A DNA stretch of 15,638 nt, taken from positions 1-15,638 of the forward strand of contig JAJYXA010000481.1 of assembly GCA_021791235.1 (NCBI GenBank). The letters run 5' to 3'. Source of the stretch: Pseudomonadota bacterium (GTDB lineage: Bacteria; Pseudomonadota; Gammaproteobacteria; Burkholderiales; Thiobacillaceae). A model generated the notes under the pieces. It made no database searches. It had not been told where the DNA came from and saw only the letters and a list, made by a program, of their open reading frames with translations. Positions 7,133 to 14,484 of this stretch are shown here, piece after piece. How positions within the stretch are numbered: the stretch's first letter is position 1; each line of letters begins with the position of its first letter. Made by a program: the position numbers and the translations under genes.

Positions 7133-9298
7133 ATGAATGCATTGCCGAAAATTGCCCAGAAAATGACCCGTCATCTCCTTGGGGTCATCCTATTCACAGG
7201 TTTGGTGCTGCCGTTCGCGGTGCGCGCTGCCGACGTGCCGCCTACCGGCAATGCAGTGCAAAGCGTCGAAACCACGACGCTGCCGGGCGGCAAGGTCGTG
7301 GTGCGCGTCAACCTCAAGAAGGCGCTGACCGCCACGCCGGCCGGTTTCACGGTCGGCAATCCACCGCGCATCGCGCTCGACCTGCCTGATACGGGCAACG
7401 CCATGGGCCGCAACACCGTCGAGGCCAACCTCGGCCCGCTGTCGAGCGTGAATGTGGTACAGGCCGGGACACGTACCCGCTTGGTGCTCAACCTGAACAA
7501 GTCGGTTGAATACGATGCCTCGATTGACGGCAAATCCTTGCTGATTGCCCTCGGCGATGTCGGGGCCAGTGCAGCGCCCGTGAATGTCAGCCCGCGTTTT
7601 GCCGAGGCCGCGCCCGGTGGCGCTCGCCATACGATCCGTGATGTCGATTTCCGGCGCGGCGCGGCAGGCGAGGCGCGCATCGTGACCACCCTGTCCGACG
7701 CGCAGGCGGGGATCAATATCCGCCAGCAGTCCAATGGTGTGGTCGTCGATTTCATCGGCACCGAACTGCCCAAGGCCCTGCAGCGCCGTCTGGATGTGGC
7801 GGATTTCGGCACCCCGGTGCAGACCGTCGAAACCTATACCCTGGGCGACAACACGCGCATGGTGATCCAGCCCAAGGGCGGCTGGGAGTATTCCGCCTAC
7901 CAGACCGACAACAGCTTCATCGTCGAAGTCAAACAGAGCGACGACGGCCAGAAGAAAACGGCTGACGGCAAGGTGAAATACACCGGCGAGAAGCTCTCGC
8001 TCAATTTCCAGAACGTCGAAGTGCGCTCGGTGCTGCAGGTCATCGCCGACTTCACCGGCCTCAACATCGTCGCCAGTGACACCGTGACCGGCAACCTCAC
8101 GCTGCGCCTGAAAGATGTGCCGTGGGACCAGGCGCTTGATCTCATCCTGCAGACCAAGGGTCTCGACAAGCGCCAGAACGGCAACGTGATCTGGATCGCG
8201 CCCAAAGACGAATTGATGACCAAGGAAAAGCTGGAGTTCGAGGCCAAGAACCAGGTGGCCGATCTTGAGCCTCTTACCACCGAGTACATCCAGCTCAACT
8301 ATATGCGGGCGGATGAAGCGAAATCGATGTTGTATGGCGAATCCGGAACTTCCTCGGGCTCCGCAGGCAGCGGTTCGGTAAATTGCTCGGCTCAGGCACA
8401 AGGCCTGACCAGCACTGCAGTGCAGGGCGCGCAGCAAGGCGGTGGAGACAACGATCAGAAGATACTTACCAAGCGGGGACGTGCGACCTACGAGCTGAAG
8501 ACCAACACGCTGATCATCACCGATACGGCGCGCAAGATTCAGGAGGTTCGCGAGTTGCTCGCTCGACTGGACGTGCCTGCGCGTCAGGTCATGATCGAGG
8601 CGCGGGTGGTGGTGGCCGACAGTGGCTGGAACCGTGATCTGGGTGCCCGGCTGAACTTCACGGCTGCGAATGCCAGTGGCACCCGTTCGTTCAGCGGCGC
8701 AGGGCAAGACGTACCTAATGTTGTGCCGAATCTGCTCATGAGCCTTGTGGATCCCGCCAATGGAAACTTGTTAGGTTTGGAGTTGCGTGCACTGGAAGCG
8801 GAAAACCGGGGCAAGGTGATTTCCAATCCGCGCGTGCTGACCACCAACCAGAAACCGGCGGTGATTCTCAACGGCAGCCAGATTCCCTATGTTACGCCAG
8901 GCTCGGCCAACTCTCCTGCTACCGTATCGTTCAAGGACGTCTTCCTCTGTCTGTTGGTCGATCCGCAAATTCTGAATAATGATTCACTGATCCTGAATGT
9001 GGAAGTGCAGAAAGACGCACAAGATGCGGGAGGCAGTGTGACGACTGGTGGTTTCACTGTGCCAGCCATTGCAACCAAGCGCATCAAAACACAGGTCAGG
9101 GTGAATAACGGCGAAACCCTGGTGCTGGGTGGAATTTATGATGGCGACGAAAGATCATCCGTGGACAAGGTTCCTCTGCTCGGCGATGTGCCAGTGTTTG
9201 GCAATCTGTTCAAGACTACTCACAGAGAAAACACCAAGACCGAGCTGATCATTTTCCTCACGCCGCGGATCCTCGACGATCGCCTGTCGATACGCTGA
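7133..9298 (+). CDS. pilQ: Type IV pilus outer-membrane secretin PilQ
   Basis: PilQ multimerises into the gated outer-membrane channel through which the pilus passes. The 721 residues have a signal peptide (cleavage probably after AVRA, residue 32), two AMIN domains that bind peptidoglycan (~43-140 and ~167-267), an N0/STN domain (~288-357), an N1 domain (~384-480) interrupted by a Gly/Ser/Gln-rich loop (~402-443), and the secretin barrel domain (~485-713). The secretin signature is complete: GETLVLGGIYDG (660-671) and VPLLGDVPVFGNLF (680-693). AGAGG lies seven bases before ATG 7133. The gene follows pilP by 65 bases and is followed by a strong terminator. From about 8330 the sequence is less GC-rich and uses codons rarer in the rest of the operon; the strand around FLCLLVDPQI (604-613) also looks unusual for the family. 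Confidence 0.96.
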   Translation: MNALPKIAQKMTRHLLGVILFTGLVLPFAVRAADVPPTGNAVQSVETTTLPGGKVVVRVNLKKALTATPAGFTVGNPPRIALDLPDTGNAMGRNTVEANLGPLSSVNVVQAGTRTRLVLNLNKSVEYDASIDGKSLLIALGDVGASAAPVNVSPRFAEAAPGGARHTIRDVDFRRGAAGEARIVTTLSDAQAGINIRQQSNGVVVDFIGTELPKALQRRLDVADFGTPVQTVETYTLGDNTRMVIQPKGGWEYSAYQTDNSFIVEVKQSDDGQKKTADGKVKYTGEKLSLNFQNVEVRSVLQVIADFTGLNIVASDTVTGNLTLRLKDVPWDQALDLILQTKGLDKRQNGNVIWIAPKDELMTKEKLEFEAKNQVADLEPLTTEYIQLNYMRADEAKSMLYGESGTSSGSAGSGSVNCSAQAQGLTSTAVQGAQQGGGDNDQKILTKRGRATYELKTNTLIITDTARKIQEVRELLARLDVPARQVMIEARVVVADSGWNRDLGARLNFTAANASGTRSFSGAGQDVPNVVPNLLMSLVDPANGNLLGLELRALEAENRGKVISNPRVLTTNQKPAVILNGSQIPYVTPGSANSPATVSFKDVFLCLLVDPQILNNDSLILNVEVQKDAQDAGGSVTTGGFTVPAIATKRIKTQVRVNNGETLVLGGIYDGDERSSVDKVPLLGDVPVFGNLFKTTHRENTKTELIIFLTPRILDDRLSIR

Positions 9299-9316
9299 TT
9301 CTGGATGATCCTCAAC

Positions 9317-9342
9317 GCGCGGGCGTGTCCCGCGCTTTTTTT
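9317..9342 (+). terminator. Intrinsic terminator after pilQ
   Basis: A perfect seven-base GC stem (GCGCGGG at 9317-9323, CCCGCGC at 9329-9335) with a five-base loop is followed at once by seven T residues (9336-9342). It begins 18 bases after the pilQ stop and should end the pil transcript before aroK. Confidence 0.93.
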
Positions 9343-9378
9343 CGTCCGGTTTTCTCGCTTGCGCGCGTCCGTGCACCG

Positions 9379-9407
9379 CTGGCCATTGTGCCGCACTCAT
9401 TTAGAAT
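9379..9407 (+). promoter_or_regulatory. Candidate promoter for the aroK transcript
   Basis: TAGAAT at 9402-9407 matches the -10 consensus in five of six positions. CTGGCC at 9379-9384, 17 bases upstream, matches the -35 consensus in three of six. Counting seven bases on from the end of the -10 puts the transcription start at 9414, the A of the aroK ATG. This promoter would explain how genes after the pilQ terminator are expressed. Confidence 0.38.
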
Positions 9408-9413
9408 GGCGCC

Positions 9414-9965
9414 ATGAGCAAGCGAGACAATCTTTACCTCGTCGGACTGATGGGTGCCGGCAAGACGACCGTGGGGCGGCTGCTGGCCCGGCATTATGGA
9501 TGTACCTTCTACGATTCGGACCATGAAATCGAAGCCCGAACCGGCGTCAAGATTCCGGTCATATTCGAGATCGAAGGCGAGGCAGGTTTCCGCAAGCGCG
9601 AGGAGGCGACGATCGCCGAGCTGACCGGGTTGTCCGGCATCGTTCTGGCCACCGGCGGTGGCGCGGTCCTGTCGGTGGCCAATCGTGACAATCTGAAAAA
9701 AAACGGGGTGGTGATTTACTTGCGCGGTACCCCCGAGCATCTGTATGAGCGCACACGGCATGACCGCAATCGCCCCCTGTTGCAAACCGAGAACCCGCTC
9801 GCCAGGCTGCGGGAGCTGTTCAGGCAGCGTGACCCGCTGTATCGCGAAGTGGCCGACATCGTGGTGGATACCGGACGGCAGAGCGTGGCAGGCATGACCC
9901 GCGTGCTCTACGGCAAGCTGGATCTGCTGAAGCGCGGGCTGCCGTTACCGGACACGGCGGACTGA
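9414..9965 (+). CDS. aroK: Shikimate kinase
   Basis: The enzyme phosphorylates the 3-hydroxyl of shikimate with ATP in aromatic amino acid biosynthesis, in the cytoplasm. The 183 residues show the P-loop GLMGAGKTT (11-19), shikimate-binding D34-S-D36, Arg60 in EGEAGFRKRE, the GGG loop (81-83), the lid arginine in NRPLL (R120) and Arg139 in RQRDPLY. Length and motifs are normal, so it should be active. No Shine-Dalgarno is seen before ATG 9414 and a -10-like TAGAAT lies just upstream, hinting at leaderless translation. A run of eight A residues at 9696-9703 encodes part of LKKN. Its place after pilQ is conserved, but the usual next gene aroB is missing; the stop codon is directly followed by the ATG of a beta-helix gene. 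Confidence 0.95.
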   Translation: MSKRDNLYLVGLMGAGKTTVGRLLARHYGCTFYDSDHEIEARTGVKIPVIFEIEGEAGFRKREEATIAELTGLSGIVLATGGGAVLSVANRDNLKKNGVVIYLRGTPEHLYERTRHDRNRPLLQTENPLARLRELFRQRDPLYREVADIVVDTGRQSVAGMTRVLYGKLDLLKRGLPLPDTAD

Positions 9966-11213
9966 ATGCGGAAGGCCGTCTGCGCAGCATGGCTCTGCTT
10001 GCTGGCGGGAACGGCGACCGCGACGGATTACCGCGCGAACACGCACGATTACCGTGACTATCTGCATCGCCTGCAGCCGGGTGACCACTTGCTGCTTGCG
10101 CCGGGCGATTACCTGCAGGGCTTGCCCTTGCGCAATCTGTCGGGCCATGCCGGCCAACCCATCGTCGTCGAGGCGGCCGAGCCACACGAACCGCCGCATT
10201 TCCTCGCCCGGCCGGGCGCCAATACGGTCAGTCTGGTCGATGTGCGCTATCTGGTATTGCGCCAGCTGGAACTCGATGGCCGCAACCAGCCGGTGGATGC
10301 GGTCAAGGCTGAGGGACACAGCCGTTATGCCGACTTCATTACGCTCGACCATCTTTTCATCCACGACCATGCCGCGTCGCAGCAGAATGTGGGCATCTCC
10401 ACCAAGTGTCCGGCGTTCGGCTGGGTGATCCGGGGAAACCGCATCGAGCGGGTAGGCACCGGCATGTATCTCGGCGACGCCGATGGCACGGATCCTTTTG
10501 TCGGAGGCCTCATCGAGGCCAACCGGGTCTCGCACACGCTCGGCTACAGCCTGCAGATCAAGCACCAAACTGCCCGGCCGCCCGGGCATGCCGACCGCCA
10601 CGACACGGTGATACGCTACAACGTGTTTTCCAAGCAGGACGCATTGCCCGGGCCGCAGGCGCGTCCCAACGTCCTGCTCGGACATTTCCCGCTGATGGGG
10701 GCAGGCAGCGAGGACCGCTATCTGGTCTACGGCAATCTCTTTCTGCACAATCCCAGCGAAGCTTTATTTCAGGCGGAGGGACGCGTGGCACTGTACGACA
10801 ATGTGTTCATCAACGGCAGCGGCGATGCGATTCATGTCCAGCCACACAACGACGTGCCGCGCGACATGGCGATTTTCTCCAATACCGTGCTGGCGTCGGG
10901 AACCGGCATCCAGGTGCGGCGCGGCCAAGGCACACGCTACCGCCAGCGCGTGCTCGCCAACGTGGTGGCAGCCTCCCCCGCCTTGCTGGGCGGAGAAGCT
11001 GCTTACAACATCACGCTGCCCTATCATCCCGATCTGCTGAACATTGCCGTATCAAAGCTGACTCCCAGCCTGCTGGCGCAGCGTCCGCAGATGCGCCGCC
11101 TGCCGCAAAGCCTGCTGCGCGAATTGGCGACCTATCCAGACTGGCAGGCGGCGCCTGCCGGAGCGATTGTCTCCCCTGCCTTGTCGCGTACGCTGGAAGC
11201 GTCCTGGCCATGA
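9966..11213 (+). CDS. Secreted right-handed parallel beta-helix protein, function unknown
   Basis: The 415 residues begin with a signal peptide (MRKAVCAAWLCLLAGTATA, cleavage after residue 19), so the protein should be periplasmic or exported. The opening of the mature part, LQPGDHLLLAPGDYLQGLPL (~36-55) followed by GQPIVVEAAEP, resembles the cap of PL6/AlgG-like polysaccharide lyases and epimerases. The body shows beta-helix coils with an Asn at matching places: N158, N186, N219, N257, N279, N306 and N332, usually in the pattern xNxV/F. I cannot identify a catalytic set, so lyase, epimerase and non-catalytic binding are all possible. ATG 9966 follows the aroK stop without a gap, and the stop overlaps the next gene as ATGA, which ties it to the triple-VanZ membrane protein. 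An exopolysaccharide or cell-surface role is inference. Confidence 0.85.
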   Translation: MRKAVCAAWLCLLAGTATATDYRANTHDYRDYLHRLQPGDHLLLAPGDYLQGLPLRNLSGHAGQPIVVEAAEPHEPPHFLARPGANTVSLVDVRYLVLRQLELDGRNQPVDAVKAEGHSRYADFITLDHLFIHDHAASQQNVGISTKCPAFGWVIRGNRIERVGTGMYLGDADGTDPFVGGLIEANRVSHTLGYSLQIKHQTARPPGHADRHDTVIRYNVFSKQDALPGPQARPNVLLGHFPLMGAGSEDRYLVYGNLFLHNPSEALFQAEGRVALYDNVFINGSGDAIHVQPHNDVPRDMAIFSNTVLASGTGIQVRRGQGTRYRQRVLANVVAASPALLGGEAAYNITLPYHPDLLNIAVSKLTPSLLAQRPQMRRLPQSLLRELATYPDWQAAPAGAIVSPALSRTLEASWP

Positions 11214-13516
11214 GTGGCGGCATGAAATCGCCCGGCAATCCACGTGCGCTGTTGTGGCTGATCGCGTTGGTCTACACCGTGTTTGTCATATACGGCAGCC
11301 TGGTTCCGCTGAAATTTCATGCGTTGCCGTGGGATGTCGCCGTAGCACGCTTCGGCTCAATACCGTTTCTCAAACTGGGCATTGGGTCGCGCGCTGACTG
11401 GGTCGCCAATCTGCTGCTGTTCATTCCGCTGACCTACCTGTGGATGGGCGCCATGACGGCGGGCGGCGGGCGCCTGCACAATCTTGCGGCCACGCTGGCG
11501 CTGGTTCCTGCTGCCACCGCGTTGAGCGTCGGCATCGAATTCACCCAGCTGTTTTTCCCGCAGCGTACGGTGTCGCAGAACGACATCTTTGCCGAAACGC
11601 TGGGCGGCCTCATTGGTGTGCTGGCGTGGTGGGGGACCGGAAGGCGTTTCACCGAGTGGTTGCAGTCCTGGCAACATAATCATGCCCGTGCCACGCTGGC
11701 CGAGCGCCTGGCCTGGACGTATCTGGCGGGGGTCGTGTTTTACAACGTCCTGCCGCTCGACCTGACCATCAGTCTGGTCGAGATTTTCCATAAATGGCGG
11801 AGCGGCATGGTCAATCTGGTGCCGTTTGGCGACCTGCCGCATGATCCTGCCACCGCGCTGTACGACATCGCCACCGATGCCCTGATCTGGACGCCGCTTG
11901 CGCTGTTGTGGCGGCTGGACGGGACCCGCGGTGCGTGGCGTGCATGGGGCATGACAGTGGCGGCCGCGACCGGGCTGGAAGTCATGCAGCTGTTCGTCTA
12001 TTCGCGCGTCAGCGATGTCACCGACATCCTGACAGCTTCGGTCGGCGCGGCGCTGGGCAGCTTCGCAGGGGGGCATCTGGTCAGGCGTGAGGCGTCTGCC
12101 GACAAGCCGCTGGCGTGGGGGGCGTGGCTGCCCTTCATGCTGGCGGTGGGGTGGATGGCCACGCTGCTGTTCGTGTTCTGGTTTCCCTTCGATTTCCGCA
12201 CTGACGGCGCCTTCATCAAAAGCCGTCTCGACTTTGTGCAGCGGGTACCGTTCGAGGTGTATTACTTCGGCACCGAATACCGCGCCATCACCGAAGTATT
12301 GCGCAAGACGCTGTTCTTCGCCCCGCTGGGTGGATTGCTGGCCTGGGGCGTGGCGCGCCAGCCCTGGCGCTGGCGCGGTCCGCTGTTTGCGGTGGCCGTG
12401 CTGGCGCTGGTGTTGATGCCCGCCCTCATCGAACTGGGGCAGGTGATGTTGCCGGAGAAGATCGCCGACACCACCGACTGGTTTCTGGCCTGGATGGGTG
12501 GGCTGGCAGGCTACGGCGTGGTACGCCACATCCTGCGGGCGCCGCGACATGTGGCCATGCCGCGGGCACGGCATCACACGGAATCCGTCGCCTCATCCCC
12601 TGCAGTGCCTATGCGTTGGCACATGCCGCTGGTGCTGGGAGGAATGGGTGCTTTGTTCTGGGGCGCTGCGCATGCCCCCTTCGTGCCGTACAACGTGCGC
12701 GAACTGCTGCGGCCGGACAATGCCTGGCTGTCGGCGTTGCTGCTTGCGCTGGCGTGCTACTGGCTGGCGGTGGGGCCGGTGTGGCTGGCGCGTCGGCAGG
12801 TGTCCGGCTTGGCTCGCCTGGGACAGTTGCCGCTGGGCTTGCTGATGTATGGCGGGATCGCTTTTCTGCTGCTGGACGCCGCCGTACCGGATGAAAGCCT
12901 CTTCGATCTGGGCGGCAGCCCGGTGTTGCACTGGTCGGGCCAATGGGAGCTCGGGCTGCGCTGGACGGCGCTGGCCTTGATACCTGGCGCGTTGATGTAT
13001 CTGGCCGTGCAAACCGTTCGCCGCTGGCGCGGGCGGCGGCTAGGGGCGCTGCATTACTGGGCCGCGCTTCCGGTACTGGGGCTGGCGTATTGGGGCGTGG
13101 TGGTGCAGGCCGACACCGACAATCTCGTCGAGCTGATGGCTACCCCGCAACCGTTGGCCTTTGCGGCCTTGTGCGCCTGGCTCTATATCCTGTTCCTCGC
13201 TGCCGCATTGTTTGCCTCGCCGGCAACGGCCGCGCAACGTACCCCGCGGTTGATCGGCGTGTTGGTTTCATTGCCGCTTGCTGCCCTGTTCCTGCACCTC
13301 GGGCTGGCGGGCGCAATCGACAAGTATGGCCGGCAATTCTCGGCCATGCAGTTTCTGCTGAGCGCCGACCGCCAGCATTACGCCGCGATGCCTGTCATAT
13401 GGCTGCGTTACAGTGCATTGCATGTGCTTGTCATCGCAGCGCTTGCCTTCATACAATGGCCGCACTTTCGCGCCGCTCGACGCCCTCACGCCCCTACCCA
13501 CCATGCCTCTCATTGA
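11210..13516 (+). CDS. Multi-pass membrane protein with three tandem VanZ-like units
   Basis: The 768-residue inner-membrane protein has about 15 or more hydrophobic segments. Residues 1-440 are three copies of a VanZ-like unit. Each has a strand ending in a PF motif (52-53, 205-206, 347-348), a helix with a central Pro (LLLFIPLTYL at 68; ALIWTPLALL at 224; TLFFAPLGGL at 367), and a signature Glu-x-x-Gln then Asp: E110/Q113/D125, E257/Q260/D272 and E408/Q411/D423. The Gln-to-Asp spacing is 12 in all three, with a Gly-rich helix after. Residues 470-755 are a further hydrophobic region without this signature. VanZ family members are poorly understood; one confers low-level teicoplanin resistance. 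ATG 11210 was chosen for the ATGA overlap with the beta-helix gene; ATG 11222 is an alternative. Function is unknown. Confidence 0.88.
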   Translation: MSGGMKSPGNPRALLWLIALVYTVFVIYGSLVPLKFHALPWDVAVARFGSIPFLKLGIGSRADWVANLLLFIPLTYLWMGAMTAGGGRLHNLAATLALVPAATALSVGIEFTQLFFPQRTVSQNDIFAETLGGLIGVLAWWGTGRRFTEWLQSWQHNHARATLAERLAWTYLAGVVFYNVLPLDLTISLVEIFHKWRSGMVNLVPFGDLPHDPATALYDIATDALIWTPLALLWRLDGTRGAWRAWGMTVAAATGLEVMQLFVYSRVSDVTDILTASVGAALGSFAGGHLVRREASADKPLAWGAWLPFMLAVGWMATLLFVFWFPFDFRTDGAFIKSRLDFVQRVPFEVYYFGTEYRAITEVLRKTLFFAPLGGLLAWGVARQPWRWRGPLFAVAVLALVLMPALIELGQVMLPEKIADTTDWFLAWMGGLAGYGVVRHILRAPRHVAMPRARHHTESVASSPAVPMRWHMPLVLGGMGALFWGAAHAPFVPYNVRELLRPDNAWLSALLLALACYWLAVGPVWLARRQVSGLARLGQLPLGLLMYGGIAFLLLDAAVPDESLFDLGGSPVLHWSGQWELGLRWTALALIPGALMYLAVQTVRRWRGRRLGALHYWAALPVLGLAYWGVVVQADTDNLVELMATPQPLAFAALCAWLYILFLAAALFASPATAAQRTPRLIGVLVSLPLAALFLHLGLAGAIDKYGRQFSAMQFLLSADRQHYAAMPVIWLRYSALHVLVIAALAFIQWPHFRAARRPHAPTHHASH

Positions 13517-14459
13517 CGTTTTCAACGGCGACGCCGACGGCCTCTGCGCGCTGCATCAGTTGCGCTTGGCCGAGCCCGCCGATTCCGTACTGGTCACCGG
13601 ACCCAAGCGCGATATCAGCCTGCTGAAACGGGTCAAGGCCCAAGCAGGCGATCGCATCACCGTGCTCGACATCGCCCTGTCGAAAAACCGTGAAGCGCTG
13701 GACCGGATTCTCGAAGCAGGCGCAGAGGTGCGCTACTTCGATCACCACCAGCCTGGGGACATTCCCGAGCATCCCCGTTTCGATCCGCATATCGATACCG
13801 ACGCCAACGTCTGCACCAGCCTGCTGGTGAACCGGTATCTGCAGCGCCGGCATCTGATATGGGCAGTCACCGCCGCGTTCGGCGACAATCTCGCCGATGC
13901 GGCACGGCAGGCCGCCATCCCCCTGAACCTGTCGGGCGACCAGCTGGCGCAGCTGCAATCGCTGGGTGAATGCCTCAATTACAACGGCTATGGCGAAACG
14001 CTCGACGACCTGTTTTACGATCCGGCCGAGTTGTATCGCCAGATGCGCCCGTTTGCCGATCCCTTCGCTTTCATCGCCGAGTCGGCCGCCTATCGAACGC
14101 TGAAGGCCGGCTATCAGGAAGACATGGCGCGCGCCGTTGCCCTGGACGCAACGGAAGCGCGTGCCGCCGGGCGCATCTTCATGCTGCCTGCCGAGAAATG
14201 GGCGCGGCGGATTTCCGGCGTGTTCGGCAACCAGCTGGCAGTCGAGTCGCCCGTGCAGGCCCATGCGGTGCTTACCGCCAAGCCGGACGGCGGCTATGTC
14301 GTCAGCGTGCGCGCCCCACTGGTGGCCAAGTCTGGAGCCGATGACCTGTGCAGCCAGTTCGACACCGGCGGCGGACGCAAGGGCGCCGCCGGCATCAATC
14401 ATTTGCCCGAGTCGGAAGTTGGCCGGTTTATTGCTAGTTTCTTCAAGGTTTATAAATAG
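13503..14459 (+). CDS. DHH-family phosphoesterase
   Basis: DHH proteins are metal-dependent phosphoesterases, including RecJ-type exonucleases and NrnA-type nanoRNase/pAp phosphatases. The 318 residues carry motif I FNGDADGLCA (7-16, with Asn where many relatives have His), motif II VLDIALS (Asp56), the DHH motif FDHHQPGD (D80-H81-H82), DTDANVCTS (98-106), and a C-terminal DHHA1-like domain ending in GGGRKGAAGINH (289-300), with Arg where GGGH is usual. The protein is soluble with no signal peptide. ATG 13503 begins the conserved motif I region directly and overlaps the preceding stop by 14 bases; an in-frame ATG at 13413 would add 30 residues unlike the family. It lies 25 bases before an APS-kinase fusion gene, so hydrolysis of pAp is an attractive but unproven role. 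Confidence 0.9.
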   Translation: MPLIDVFNGDADGLCALHQLRLAEPADSVLVTGPKRDISLLKRVKAQAGDRITVLDIALSKNREALDRILEAGAEVRYFDHHQPGDIPEHPRFDPHIDTDANVCTSLLVNRYLQRRHLIWAVTAAFGDNLADAARQAAIPLNLSGDQLAQLQSLGECLNYNGYGETLDDLFYDPAELYRQMRPFADPFAFIAESAAYRTLKAGYQEDMARAVALDATEARAAGRIFMLPAEKWARRISGVFGNQLAVESPVQAHAVLTAKPDGGYVVSVRAPLVAKSGADDLCSQFDTGGGRKGAAGINHLPESEVGRFIASFFKVYK

Positions 14460-14484
14460 CCTTGCGGTCTTTTCCTGGAGCTGA

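Noticed and set aside
7190..8707. Open frame of 505 codons antisense to pilQ
   Set aside because: It lies opposite a clear pilQ with full domain structure. The translation is rich in His, Gln, Gly and Arg with no family motifs, as expected for the complementary strand of a GC-rich gene.
10406..11209. The frame of the triple-VanZ gene stays open about 800 bases upstream, through the beta-helix gene
   Set aside because: The upstream translation is low-complexity Arg/Gly/Ala-rich sequence without hydrophobic segments, typical of an off-frame reading of GC-rich DNA. The ATGA overlap at 11210 and the membrane segment right after it mark the real start.
11357..12577. Open frame of 406 codons antisense to the triple-VanZ gene
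   Set aside because: The translation is hydrophilic, Gln/His/Arg/Pro-rich and motif-free, while the plus strand encodes a well-ordered membrane protein with three matching repeats.
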